Origin: Bacteroidia bacterium
GTDB lineage: Bacteria; Bacteroidota; Bacteroidia; Bacteroidales; Azobacteroidaceae
DNA: 26,452 bases
Direction: 5' to 3'
Assembly: GCA_025996895.1 (NCBI GenBank)
Contig: BNTW01000037.1
Span: 1 to 26,452 of the forward strand
The position numbers and the translations under genes are program-made. Within the stretch, counting starts at the first letter, position 1. Each line of letters begins with the position of its first letter. Below are positions 15,728 to 23,588 of the stretch, piece after piece. The notes under the pieces are model-generated. The model did no database searches. It worked only from the letters and a program-made list of their open reading frames with translations, and was not told the origin of the DNA.

Positions 15728-16025
15728 AAAGGTGAGAATTATCCTTGATACCAATCTGTGGATTAGTCTTCTTATTACCAAAAACTCAATGCTGGATGAA
15801 GTCCTTTCTGTAAAAGGTGTTCAAATTATAGTTAGCCAAAATTTATTGAACGAACTTCATGATGTAACTTTACGTCCTAAATTCAGAAGATATTTTTCAA
15901 TTGATAGAGTAGAAAAATTGCTGAAAGAGATAAAAAAATACACAAAAATGATTCAGGTAAGAACTGTTGTAAACCAATGTCGCGACCCCAAAGATAACTT
16001 TTTGCTTGAATTGGCGATTCATTGA
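15711..16025 (+). pseudogene. PIN-domain toxin, C-terminus lost
   Basis: The frame encodes the first about 104 residues of a COG1569-like PIN toxin. VRIILDTNLWISLLIT contains the first catalytic Asp, VSQNLLNELHDV the conserved Glu, and CRDPKDNFLLELAI the third acidic site. Family members usually continue about 30-40 residues (D-G-x-A-D-Y-L-x-T-G-D-x-D-L-L), including a fourth acidic residue; here the frame stops right after ELAIH. The DNA beyond the break belongs to a different gene tail, so this is a deletion junction at about 16013-16024. The toxin is probably inactive, while the antitoxin is intact. Confidence 0.7.
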
Positions 16026-16114
16026 AAACGGCATCAAAATATGCTGAACAAGATTTGAAAGACCGATGGGAATGGTACAGAGAACGATATATTAAAAAAA
16101 TTAAAACAAAATAA
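16013..16114 (+). pseudogene. 3' end of an unidentified small gene
   Basis: In a different frame from the PIN gene, codons read GDSLKTASKYAEQDLKDRWE, then WYRERYIKKIKTK and a stop at 16112-16114. The ATG of the next gene begins 1 bp later, the spacing typical of an operon pair. The 5' part is missing at the junction with the PIN fragment. I do not recognise the family. Confidence 0.4.
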
Positions 16115-16115
16115 T

Positions 16116-16340
16116 ATGACACACAAAGAAACCGTAGCAAGGAACATCGGCTTGACATTCGATTTCGTAAATTATTTGCTTGATAATGAAGCCGAAATAG
16201 AAAAACTTCCGGATAATTTCAAATTGGAATTTAAGGAAAAAGATTTTCCAACATTAGAACGGAAGCAGTCGGTATATACTCCTGTACCAGGGATAGAAAA
16301 GAGATATGCTCGAGTAAAAAATACGTTTGAGTTAGTATAA
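16116..16340 (+). CDS. small DUF5647-like protein
   Basis: The 74-aa product begins MTHKETVARNIGLTFDFVNY, then LLDNEAEIEKLPDNFKLEF, which resembles DUF5647 proteins (N-L-x-L-T-x-x-F-x-x-Y-L ... I-P-D-N). It ends RYARVKNTFELV. It starts 1 bp after the previous gene tail, so it was probably the second gene of a two-gene module whose first gene is now truncated. Function is unknown; a toxin-antitoxin role is only suggested by context. Confidence 0.5.
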   Translation: MTHKETVARNIGLTFDFVNYLLDNEAEIEKLPDNFKLEFKEKDFPTLERKQSVYTPVPGIEKRYARVKNTFELV

Positions 16341-16429
16341 AAGACTTATTTGAACGGATAAAAGGTTTGCACGAATTATTTCGTATCTTTCCTCTATTAA
16401 GGTCGGCAGCCGAAGCGGTGAGTTTTGAA

Positions 16430-16563
16430 ATGGCCGATACTAAAGTCGTACAGCCTAAAAGTACCTTGTACAAAAGTTTGGAAAGTGGTTTTAGAGATGT
16501 GAGAGAAATTCTGGATGGAAAACAAAAAAAGTAACTTTAGACGAATTTTTAAATGAATTATAA
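16430..16563 (+). pseudogene. antitoxin-like small ORF with a -1 frame break at an A7 run
   Basis: From ATG 16430 the frame reads MADTKVVQPKSTLYKSLESG, then FRDVREILDGKQKK and stops (16532-16534). In the -1 frame the sequence continues VTLDEFLNEL and stops at 16563, a natural-looking end for this kind of small protein. The switch point is A-AAA-AAG (16525-16531) in the correct register for a -1 slip, directly before the UAA. The same frame is open upstream to 16331 (IKDLFERIKGLHELFRIFPL), without an ATG, so the N-terminus may be lost. It is either a decayed gene or a programmed frameshift. Confidence 0.45.
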
Positions 16564-16621
16564 AATAGTTGCTATCCTACTATGGGAACGGACTTAGGTA
16601 ATAATTCTTGTAAAATAAGGC

Positions 16622-16684
16622 GAGCAAGACAGCATCTCTAAAAAGGAAATTGAAAAATTAAAAAAAGAAAACAATTTGATTTAA
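16622..16684 (+). pseudogene. possible gene tail
   Basis: Codons EQDSISKKEIEKLKKENNLI run into a stop just before repeat copy B. It looks like the end of a small helical protein with no start. This is weak evidence, listed to account for the 16564-16698 stretch, which otherwise shows nothing. Confidence 0.25.
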
Positions 16685-16698
16685 TTTTTCAGTCAAAC

Positions 16699-16797
16699 CC
16701 CTGCTCATCGTAGCGTGCAAATAATGAATGAGAAGTTTGAATGCCAACCGGAGGCCGGCTTTTAATCCGACGTAGTCTGGAGACTACGCCGAACTCA
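16699..16797. repeat. 99-bp repeat, copy B
   Basis: It matches 15311-15409 at 91 of 99 positions. Here the second stem is perfect: CGTAGTCT and AGACTACG enclose GG (16771-16788). Four of the eight differences from copy A fall within stem positions, where copy A has lost pairs or has wobble pairs. Confidence 0.85.
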
Positions 16798-16858
16798 GAC
16801 TAATGTTTTACGATATGATTCATTGGAAAAATGAATAAGTTTTAATAATTTACGATGC

Positions 16859-17338
16859 TTATTTCCCTCCGGATATTTCCTTGATGTCTTCTGCGGTGAA
16901 GCTGCCCAGCAGGCGGATGAGGGTACATTCGTCGCTTCCATCGACAAACATGACGAGCGATTTGAAGCGGTCTTTTTCTTTTTCGGCATAGAAAATCACA
17001 TTTTCGCCTTCATCTTTCACCTTCATCAGCACTTCGTAGGATTTGCTCTGCGACTGCAGTTTTTTTGCTTCGGTGCGTATCAATTGGGCTGCTTCCTTAT
17101 TATCAGAAGTGTAAATGTCGATTTGTTCCAATTTGGCCATAATTTTACTTACATCTATCCCATTGGCATTTACATTGATTTTATCGGCCATAGAAGGGAA
17201 CATATTGATTAATCCTTTGGAGATAAAAACCGATGTAATATGTTCATTATCAGCCAATTTTTCAAATAAATCCTGTGCGGATACGCTGATGATATTCAGC
17301 ACTAAAATAGCGGCTACCAGCCAATTTTTTGTTTTCAT
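16859..17338 (-). CDS. DUF4252 secreted/periplasmic protein
   Basis: The 159-aa product has an N-terminal signal peptide (KNWLVAAILVLNIISVSAQ). The body resembles DUF4252: FEKLADNEHITSVFISKGLI, then KLEQIDIYTSDNKEAAQLIR and a C-terminal strand with LIRLLGSFTAEDIKEI. DUF4252 proteins are confined largely to Bacteroidota and often sit with ECF sigma factors; their biochemical role is unknown. It is the last gene of a four-gene unit, starting in an ATGA overlap with the putative anti-sigma gene. It is a paralogue of the lipoprotein at 18215-18721: both end with IR/L-G-x-x-x-x-x-D-I/V-K. Confidence 0.85.
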   Translation of the reverse strand: MKTKNWLVAAILVLNIISVSAQDLFEKLADNEHITSVFISKGLINMFPSMADKINVNANGIDVSKIMAKLEQIDIYTSDNKEAAQLIRTEAKKLQSQSKSYEVLMKVKDEGENVIFYAEKEKDRFKSLVMFVDGSDECTLIRLLGSFTAEDIKEISGGK

Positions 17339-17730
17339 TTTATTGAATTATTAAATGTTTTATCTAAAATATGATTTGTTTTATCCATTTTTTCCGACAC
17401 TAACGCTAATTGGTTTATGCCTTTGTTGAAATTGACGGACACTTTTTCCAATGCTTTTTGGGCTTCGATATACGCCAATTCCGGATTTTCGATGTTGTTT
17501 GCCGTTAGTTGCATATTTCGTTTTTGCTGTGTCTGAAAAAAGATGCCGGCCGAAAGCAGCAGGATTACGGAGGCTGCCGCGCTGATTGAGCCTATCCACA
17601 AGCGGCGGCGTTTCGTCTGCGCTTCCTGCTGGGCTAAATCATCTATCAACTGTTCCAATCTTGTTTCCAATCCTTCGGGGATGGCAATTTCTTCGTCTTT
17701 CCAATCGCTTGTTTTCATTTTCTTTCCCAT
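17335..17730 (-). CDS. putative membrane anti-sigma factor
   Basis: The 131-aa protein has a short charged cytoplasmic N-terminus (WKDEEIAIPEGLETRLEQLI), an RRR stop-transfer signal, one membrane helix (IGSISAAASVILLLSAGIFF) and an outside helical tail. It lies directly after the ECF sigma gene, overlapping it by 16 bp. Size, topology and position are those of Bacteroidota anti-sigma factors that hold their sigma factor at the membrane. No zinc-binding anti-sigma motif is present, so the role is inferred from context. A start at Met5 (17718) is equally possible. Confidence 0.65.
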   Translation of the reverse strand: MGKKMKTSDWKDEEIAIPEGLETRLEQLIDDLAQQEAQTKRRRLWIGSISAAASVILLLSAGIFFQTQQKRNMQLTANNIENPELAYIEAQKALEKVSVNFNKGINQLALVSEKMDKTNHILDKTFNNSIK

Positions 17731-18212
17731 TTTAAGTATTGTTCCTGTATGATTTTTCGTGTCCGCGAGAGAATCACTTTGATATTTCCGCGCTTCAATC
17801 CGGTCTGTTTTTCGATGTCTTCATCTGCCAAATCGTCCCAATATTTCAACCGTACCACTTTTTTTTGCTGTTCGGGCAGTTGTGCGACAATCCTTTCGAT
17901 TTTTTCCAACCGGTCGCGTTGCTCGATTTGCTTTTCATCCGAATGGACGGAGAGTTGCAAGGCATCGTTCAAAGCGATTTCCGGTTTCGTCTTCCGCAAA
18001 AAATCCAGACACACATTTTTAATTATTGTTACCGAAAAACTTTCGGGATTTTGTATAAAAATCCATTCACTGCGTTTTTGCCAAAGTTTGATGTAACATT
18101 CCTGCACCATATCTTCCGCGTCTGCCTGATTTTCCACCAGACGATAAGCCACCCGGTATAATTTCGCGTGCAACGGAAGAAATGTCCGTTTGAATGTTTC
18201 AGCATTCATCAA
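17715..18212 (-). CDS. ECF-subfamily RNA polymerase sigma factor
   Basis: The 165-aa product has only regions 2 and 4, as in ECF sigma factors. Region 2 includes YRLVENQADAEDMVQECYIK, with the usual D-A-E-D-x-V-Q-E motif, and SVTIIKNVCLDFLRK. Region 4 is LPEQQKKVVRLKYWDDLADE, then DIEKQTGLKRGNIKVILSRT (helix-turn-helix for the -35 element). It starts 2 bp after the DUF4252 lipoprotein and overlaps the putative anti-sigma gene, so the operon probably encodes a sigma/anti-sigma switch plus its envelope partners. A good ECF-like promoter before the operon suggests autoregulation. Confidence 0.92.
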   Translation of the reverse strand: MMNAETFKRTFLPLHAKLYRVAYRLVENQADAEDMVQECYIKLWQKRSEWIFIQNPESFSVTIIKNVCLDFLRKTKPEIALNDALQLSVHSDEKQIEQRDRLEKIERIVAQLPEQQKKVVRLKYWDDLADEDIEKQTGLKRGNIKVILSRTRKIIQEQYLKWERK

Positions 18213-18214
18213 TG

Positions 18215-18721
18215 TTACTTGTTTTTACTGTTTTCGGTTTTTTCGATCATTGATTTCACATCCGAAAGTTTCATTTTTCCTTTGATGCGAATTACCGTCG
18301 AATCGTCGTCATCGCTCGATACTACCGCCAACAACAGTTCTTTGACTACGTCGTTTTCTTGTCGAACAAACATGCGCACTTTATCGTCTTTGTCCTTCAC
18401 TGACATCAGGTTAGCATATTCCGAATCGTCTTTTAAACCGGCAATTTGATTTTTGATTTTTTCTTTACGATGCTGGGGACATTCGTCGTTCACCGTCAAA
18501 ATTTCAACCGATTTAATCCCTTTCAATTCAGGAATCTTGTCGATTCCACCCGCTAATTTAACTAATAACATTCCAACCGACCCCACAGAAAACGAAGTTA
18601 CATCATCGCTTTCCCTTAAAGCCGATAAAATTTGTTGATTGGAACTCTGGGAATGTGAAGTTGCACACGAAGAAACCACCAAAGCCAATAACACTACAAA
18701 AAAGAATACTGTTTTTTTCAT
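18215..18721 (-). CDS. DUF4252 lipoprotein
   Basis: The start is taken at ATG 18721 because MKKTVFFFVVLLALVVSSCA is a complete lipoprotein signal with the lipid-accepting Cys at residue 19; an upstream ATG at 18772 would put 17 unsuitable residues before it. The mature part has the DUF4252 pattern (DDVTSFSVGSVGMLLVKLAG; GIKSVEILTVNDEC; VRMFVRQENDVVKELLLAVV; RIKGKMKLSDVKSMIE). It is first in the operon with the sigma factor. A role as envelope sensor or sigma-regulon member is inferred only from position. Confidence 0.88.
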   Translation of the reverse strand: MKKTVFFFVVLLALVVSSCATSHSQSSNQQILSALRESDDVTSFSVGSVGMLLVKLAGGIDKIPELKGIKSVEILTVNDECPQHRKEKIKNQIAGLKDDSEYANLMSVKDKDDKVRMFVRQENDVVKELLLAVVSSDDDDSTVIRIKGKMKLSDVKSMIEKTENSKNK

Positions 18722-18750
18722 AACTTTAAATTTTAAAATTCGTTTTGTAG

Positions 18751-18780
18751 TATAGACGCAAAAGGTTTTCAAAAGGTAAC
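18751..18780 (-). promoter_or_regulatory. ECF-type promoter candidate for the DUF4252-sigma operon
   Basis: On the - strand GTTACC (18780-18775) is separated by 16 bases from CGTCTATA (18758-18751), the form of many ECF promoters (AAC-type -35, CGTC-type -10). A duplicated ACCTTTTG occurs in this stretch. Transcription would start about 20-25 bases before the lipoprotein ATG. It does not match the primary TAnnTTTG consensus well. Confidence 0.5.
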
Positions 18781-18797
18781 AAAACGTAGAATGACGA

Positions 18798-19880
18798 TTA
18801 ACGGAACGGCGGTTTGACCACTACTGCCTCGATATTTTTCTCGCGAATGCGGATAAACAGCGGTGTTCCCAATCCGGCATATTCCGGTTTGACATAGCCG
18901 AAGCCGATCGCTTTTTTGGTGAAAGGCGACATTGTTCCGGAAGTGACGATACCGATAATTTCGCCGGCTTGGTTGACAATTTCGTAGCCGTGACGGGCAA
19001 TTCCTCTGCCGGCCATCTCAAAGCCGGCCAATTTTTTCGGCAGACCGTTTGCCTTTTCCGCTTCCAAAACCGGGCGGGAAATAAAGTTGTTGCCATCGGT
19101 GAATTTGGTAATCCAGCCTAAACCGGCTTGCAACGGCGAAGTTTCGTCGTCTAATTCATTGCCGTACAACGGAAAACCGGCTTCCAAACGCAACGTGTCG
19201 CGCGCGCCCAAGCCAACCGGTTTAATACCAAATTCTGCGCCGGCTTCAAAAACGGCGTTCCAGATAGCCTTGCCGTATTCGGGATAAAAATACAACTCAA
19301 ATCCACCGCAACCGGTATATCCGGTGTTAGAAATAATCACGTCGTCAATTCCGGCGAATTTTCCGGTAACGAAGGTATAATAAGGAATAGCCGATAAATC
19401 GATGTCCGTCAATTTTTGCAAAGTTTTCAACGCCAACGGCCCCTGAATGGCCAACTGCGCCATATTGTCGGAAGCGTTTTGCAGTTCCGCGCCTTCGGTG
19501 TTGTTTTTCACGCACCAGTTCCAATCTTTTTCGATATTGGCCGCATTCACGACCAGCATGTATTTTCCCAGCTCGTAGTGATACACGAGCAAATCATCGA
19601 CAATTCCGCCCTTCTCGTTAGGAAAACAAGTGTATTGCACTTTTCCGACAGGCATATCGGCGATGTCGTTCGACGTAATTTTTTGGACAAAAGCCTTCGC
19701 ATTCGCGCCCTTCACCCAAAACTCACCCATGTGCGACACGTCGAACACGCCCACACCATTGACGACCGTGTTGTGTTCGTCAATAATTCCCGAATATTCA
19801 ATCGGCATATCATAACCTGCAAACTCGTGCATTTTCGCGCCCAGCGCGTAATGGATTTCTGTAAAAGGAGTTTTTTTCAT
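18798..19880 (-). CDS. gcvT: aminomethyltransferase (glycine cleavage T protein)
   Basis: GcvT transfers the aminomethyl carbon from the H-protein lipoyl arm to tetrahydrofolate and releases ammonia, one step of the glycine cleavage system. The 360-aa protein has [20 protein letters not shown] and [28 protein letters not shown] contains the catalytic Asp that activates folate. Further motifs are [34 protein letters not shown] and [19 protein letters not shown]. Length is normal. It begins 15 bp after pepT, the usual neighbour in Bacteroidales as I recall it. GcvH and GcvP are not in the window. Confidence 0.96.
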   Translation of the reverse strand: MKKTPFTEIHYALGAKMHEFAGYDMPIEYSGIIDEHNTVVNGVGVFDVSHMGEFWVKGANAKAFVQKITSNDIADMPVGKVQYTCFPNEKGGIVDDLLVYHYELGKYMLVVNAANIEKDWNWCVKNNTEGAELQNASDNMAQLAIQGPLALKTLQKLTDIDLSAIPYYTFVTGKFAGIDDVIISNTGYTGCGGFELYFYPEYGKAIWNAVFEAGAEFGIKPVGLGARDTLRLEAGFPLYGNELDDETSPLQAGLGWITKFTDGNNFISRPVLEAEKANGLPKKLAGFEMAGRGIARHGYEIVNQAGEIIGIVTSGTMSPFTKKAIGFGYVKPEYAGLGTPLFIRIREKNIEAVVVKPPFR

Positions 19881-19895
19881 GATGAATTTTTATTT

Positions 19896-21125
19896 TTATG
19901 CCTGCAAAGGTACGAATTTTGCGATATTCACAATCACTTCCACCGCTTTTTCCATCGATTGAATGGATACAAACTCGTAGCGTCCGTGAAAATTCAATCC
20001 GCCGGCGAAAATATTGGGGCAGGGGAGTCCTTTGAACGAAAGTTGTGCGCCATCCGTGCCGCCGCGAATCGGGCGAATGATGGGCGTGACCCCAACGGCA
20101 GTCATCGCGTTTTTCGCCAGTTCGATGATGTGTTTTTGCGGTTCGACAATCTCGCGCATGTTGCGGTATTGCTGCTTGATTTCCAACTTCACGACCTCGT
20201 TGTAAATATTATTTAGATAATCGGTAACTTCTTGCAATTGTTTCAACCGTTGCTCGAATTTGTTCCGGTCGTGGTCGCGAACGATGTACGACAAAGTCGC
20301 TTCTTCGACCGTTCCGGTCATTCCGGTGAGATGGAAAAATCCCTCGTAACCTTCGGTGTGTTCGGGACGTTCCGTTGCCGGAAGCATGCCGGCAAATTGC
20401 ATGGCAATCAAGCCCGCATTGCGCATCTTGTTTTTGGCATAGCCCGGGTGAACATTCAGGCCTTTTACTATCACTTTCGCGCTTGCAGCATTAAAATTTT
20501 CGTATTCCAGTTCGCCGATTTCCCCGCCGTCCATGGTGTAAGCCCATTCACAACCGAAAAGCGCGACATCAAATTTCGACGCGCCCATACCGATTTCTTC
20601 ATCGGGATTGAAAGCAATACGGATTTTCCCGTGCTTGATTTCCGGATGATCAATCAAGTATTGAATGGCCGTCATGATTTCGGCGATACCCGCTTTGTCG
20701 TCCGCACCCAATAGGGTTGTTCCGTCGGTAACAATCAAATCCTCGCCAGTGTGTTGCAGCAATTCGGGAAACATCTTCGGAGAAAGAACGATATTTTCTT
20801 TCTCGTTCAATACAATGTCTTTTCCGTCGTAATTTTCTACGATACGCGGTTTGACGTTTTTGCCCGACATATCGGGGCTGGTATCCAAATGAGCGATAAA
20901 GCCAATAGTGGGTACAGGGTGCACGGTGCACGGTGAAGGGGGTAAGGTTGCCATCAGATAGGCATGTTCGTCGAGGGAAATCTCGATCAAACCCATAGCT
21001 TCACATTCGGCTTTCAACGCCTGTGCCAATAGCATTTGCTTGGCAGTGCTCGGGGTGGTATCAACGGTTTCGCTCGATTGCGTATCGAAGGAAACGTAGT
21101 TTAAGAAACGATTTACAACAGTCAT
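19896..21125 (-). CDS. pepT: peptidase T (tripeptide aminopeptidase)
   Basis: PepT is a cytoplasmic dizinc M20 exopeptidase that removes N-terminal residues from tripeptides. The 409-aa product has [14 protein letters not shown] (zinc-binding His and nearby Asp), [14 protein letters not shown] (bridging Asp) and [15 protein letters not shown] (catalytic Glu pair). It also has [20 protein letters not shown], then [18 protein letters not shown] and [10 protein letters not shown] (last zinc His). Length is normal. A small Pro-rich insert ([16 protein letters not shown]) is encoded by tandem 7-mers GTGCACG (on the + strand, 20918-20937). It lies 21 bp after the methyltransferase gene. Confidence 0.96.
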   Translation of the reverse strand: MTVVNRFLNYVSFDTQSSETVDTTPSTAKQMLLAQALKAECEAMGLIEISLDEHAYLMATLPPSPCTVHPVPTIGFIAHLDTSPDMSGKNVKPRIVENYDGKDIVLNEKENIVLSPKMFPELLQHTGEDLIVTDGTTLLGADDKAGIAEIMTAIQYLIDHPEIKHGKIRIAFNPDEEIGMGASKFDVALFGCEWAYTMDGGEIGELEYENFNAASAKVIVKGLNVHPGYAKNKMRNAGLIAMQFAGMLPATERPEHTEGYEGFFHLTGMTGTVEEATLSYIVRDHDRNKFEQRLKQLQEVTDYLNNIYNEVVKLEIKQQYRNMREIVEPQKHIIELAKNAMTAVGVTPIIRPIRGGTDGAQLSFKGLPCPNIFAGGLNFHGRYEFVSIQSMEKAVEVIVNIAKFVPLQA

Positions 21126-21146
21126 ATTTTTTTATTTTATTGATTT

Positions 21147-23588
21147 TTATGCTTTTAAAAATTCATATTCATATACTTTCAGCTTGATTTTTTGCGCTAA
21201 AATCTTTAATCTTTCACGCAAAAGACCGATTAATTCATTATATTTTTCGTCTTTCGATGTATTGTTCATTTTGCCTTTATCGTTGCGACCCTGAAAATAT
21301 TCGCGAATGTCGTATAACGAGGCATTAACGTTAATATTTTTCTGTGAATGATAATATTTCCATAATTCTTTTCCGGCCTCAAAAACGGCTGTGGCTTCGG
21401 GTGAAAATTCACGAGGTTGATTAGATTTTTTGTAATAACTGCCACTGCCCGAAAAATTGTCATCATTTCCATAAAATAACATTGGTTCAGATGCCACATT
21501 ATTAACCGGTACTTTTCCCGCAATAAAATCAGTCATAAAATTGCTGTCGAACTTATCGCGTGCCCCGACTTGATATTCCGTAAAAGGTATCCAATAATTT
21601 ATGCCGTATTTTAATTGAATATTGTTGTTAAATAAGGTATATGCGAAACAATCATTCTGAAATTCCAAATCTGTTTTCCAACCATCATTTGGATATAAAA
21701 ATTGGTCGCGGTCGTTGAGCCAATCGGCAGGAATAACTTTGCGAACAGCAAAATAGATACACATCTCGATTAAATTATTCTTTGTAATCGGAGTAGTGTG
21801 GTCTTTTATATCATCACTTGTAATTCGGACTTGTATATTGTGTTGAAAATCATTTTTGTTATTGTGCATAATACCAACGGGCTCTGATTTTTTGTCGAAA
21901 AACAATCGCAACCAATCATTGATAAGTCCTTTTTCATTATCATAGGAATAAAGATTTTTTGTTGTAAGAAAAACAGGCTCATTGTTTTTTTCTACATAAA
22001 CGTCTGCTGTGACTTGTTCAAATTTTTCTTTTTTTTCTGTATTCCAAATAAAAAAGCCGATCGGAAATGCCCCTTTCACATTGTCAAACGTATTGGCGGG
22101 TGTCAGAAAAATTTTTTCGAGCTTTGCTCGAATGAAATTTCGGAAATCCGAGAAGTTGGAAGATTGCAAATTTTTCAACTTTGAAAAATTTGCAATCTTT
22201 GCGGTAGGGATTTCGCAATAAATCCGGGCAAGAAACTGGGTAAATAATTCATTTGTTGCCTTACCTATCTTGTTTTTATATTGAGAATAGGTTTTATGCA
22301 CTAATGCAACATTGTCTTTATGTCCTTTTCCTAAGCCTGTTCCTGCTTCCGCATACGGAGGATTGATATAGACAATTAACTTTTTACGCTTTTTAGGGTC
22401 ATTGATAATTTTCTGCAAACTTTCGGGTAATTTTGAAAAGTCATCATTCAGAAAATCGAATTGAAAAACATGGTCATGCAGAAGATTTGCGCCATTTTCT
22501 ATGCGGTCGTGCATTACATTAACGTCTTGTTTATCTAATGTAGAAGCCCAAATATTGTATTTATTTGTCAGCCCTGCAAGTAAATTACCTGTACCGGAGC
22601 AACAATCCCAAACATAATACTCATCTTGCCAATCTTCACCAAACACGTCGGCAATATACTTTTGTGAAAGTTCTACCCACTGTCGCGGAGTATAATAACT
22701 GCCTTTGCGCTCGCGCAGGTCTTGCGGAACAAGCAGGTGGCGGTGGTCAATCATATAATCCCAATAATCCTCTTGGGGTGGGCGTTCATAATGTGTCCAA
22801 AAACTATTATAAGCACGTTGATTGTCCAGAAAATCCACCCGCGAAGAGGTAAACATACCTATTTTGTCAATATGTCGATTGGCCTCGTAAAAAGTTGATT
22901 TCAGGAGTACAAACAATTTCTCTTTAAGCGAAATATTATTTTCACTCAATAGATCTGCCAAATAAAAATCACCGTCAATAATTTCGTTCTTTTTGGCAAT
23001 GTCCCAATTAATGGCAATGGTCGGTTTTACACTTTCCACCCATTTTTGATAAATGATATTGAAATTGTTTTTGTCGATTTTGATTTTTGTAATTTCTGAT
23101 TTTCCAAGTACAAAATTTTCGCGGATAAAACGCTTCAAATCCTTTCCATCGCGCTCAAAATCAAATACATAAGTTTCAAAAGGAATATCATTGTCAATGA
23201 TTTTCTTTATTTGCGCATAAACTTGCTTAAATTCGCGTGTGTCGTGTTTGGAAGGCGTTATATTCCAATTAAAATCATTTTGATAAAAAATATCCTGAAT
23301 GCTGTGGTAAGGCACAAAAGCAATTTTTTCGCAATCAAAACAGCCGAGAAAAGCAGGTGGTAGAAATTTGTCGAAAGTTCTCGCTTTGCCAATGGTCAAT
23401 ACTAATTGCGTAAGCATTTCAAGCATATCCGTCGTCTTTTGCTTTGCTTCCGCCCACAACAAATACTGCTCCCTCAACTTTACGGCAAAATCAATAAATC
23501 CCTGAATATCGGTGCAGTCAAAGCGGTCGAAAAAATCTTGTCCGACCTTTAATTTTATGGCTTCTTCACGAATATTTGCGTATTTCAT
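21147..23588 (-). CDS. N6-adenine DNA methylase-domain protein (restriction-modification candidate)
   Basis: The 813-aa protein starts at ATG 23588, which overlaps the stop of the upstream methyltransferase gene (ATGA). Residues 1-290 are unassigned. A methyltransferase core follows: RKGSYYTP (295-302, motif X of TaqI/Eco57I-like N6 methylases), YVWDCCSGTGNLLAGL (325-340, S-adenosylmethionine motif I) and VYINPPYAEAGTG (406-418, catalytic NPPY motif). The later part includes PANTFDNVKGAFPIGFFIWN and a long C-terminal region likely to hold target recognition. I see no PD-(D/E)xK or HNH motif by eye, so a nuclease function is possible but not shown. Codons are AT-rich relative to pepT and pfp, suggesting acquisition. 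A perfect 19-bp inverted repeat lies within the gene. Confidence 0.8.
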   Translation of the reverse strand: MKYANIREEAIKLKVGQDFFDRFDCTDIQGFIDFAVKLREQYLLWAEAKQKTTDMLEMLTQLVLTIGKARTFDKFLPPAFLGCFDCEKIAFVPYHSIQDIFYQNDFNWNITPSKHDTREFKQVYAQIKKIIDNDIPFETYVFDFERDGKDLKRFIRENFVLGKSEITKIKIDKNNFNIIYQKWVESVKPTIAINWDIAKKNEIIDGDFYLADLLSENNISLKEKLFVLLKSTFYEANRHIDKIGMFTSSRVDFLDNQRAYNSFWTHYERPPQEDYWDYMIDHRHLLVPQDLRERKGSYYTPRQWVELSQKYIADVFGEDWQDEYYVWDCCSGTGNLLAGLTNKYNIWASTLDKQDVNVMHDRIENGANLLHDHVFQFDFLNDDFSKLPESLQKIINDPKKRKKLIVYINPPYAEAGTGLGKGHKDNVALVHKTYSQYKNKIGKATNELFTQFLARIYCEIPTAKIANFSKLKNLQSSNFSDFRNFIRAKLEKIFLTPANTFDNVKGAFPIGFFIWNTEKKEKFEQVTADVYVEKNNEPVFLTTKNLYSYDNEKGLINDWLRLFFDKKSEPVGIMHNNKNDFQHNIQVRITSDDIKDHTTPITKNNLIEMCIYFAVRKVIPADWLNDRDQFLYPNDGWKTDLEFQNDCFAYTLFNNNIQLKYGINYWIPFTEYQVGARDKFDSNFMTDFIAGKVPVNNVASEPMLFYGNDDNFSGSGSYYKKSNQPREFSPEATAVFEAGKELWKYYHSQKNINVNASLYDIREYFQGRNDKGKMNNTSKDEKYNELIGLLRERLKILAQKIKLKVYEYEFLKA
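22160..22199. repeat. perfect 19-bp inverted repeat inside the methylase gene
   Basis: Arms 22160-22178 and 22181-22199 are exact reverse complements, separated by CT. A smaller hairpin TTCGAGC-TTT-GCTCGAA (22116-22132) and CGGA-AA-TCCG lie just beside it. All are in the coding region, about residues 464-492 of the protein. Confidence 0.85.

Noticed and set aside
15311..16797. A CRISPR array made of the two 99-bp repeats
   Set aside because: There are only two copies, far too long and 1.3 kb apart, with gene remnants between them and no cas genes.
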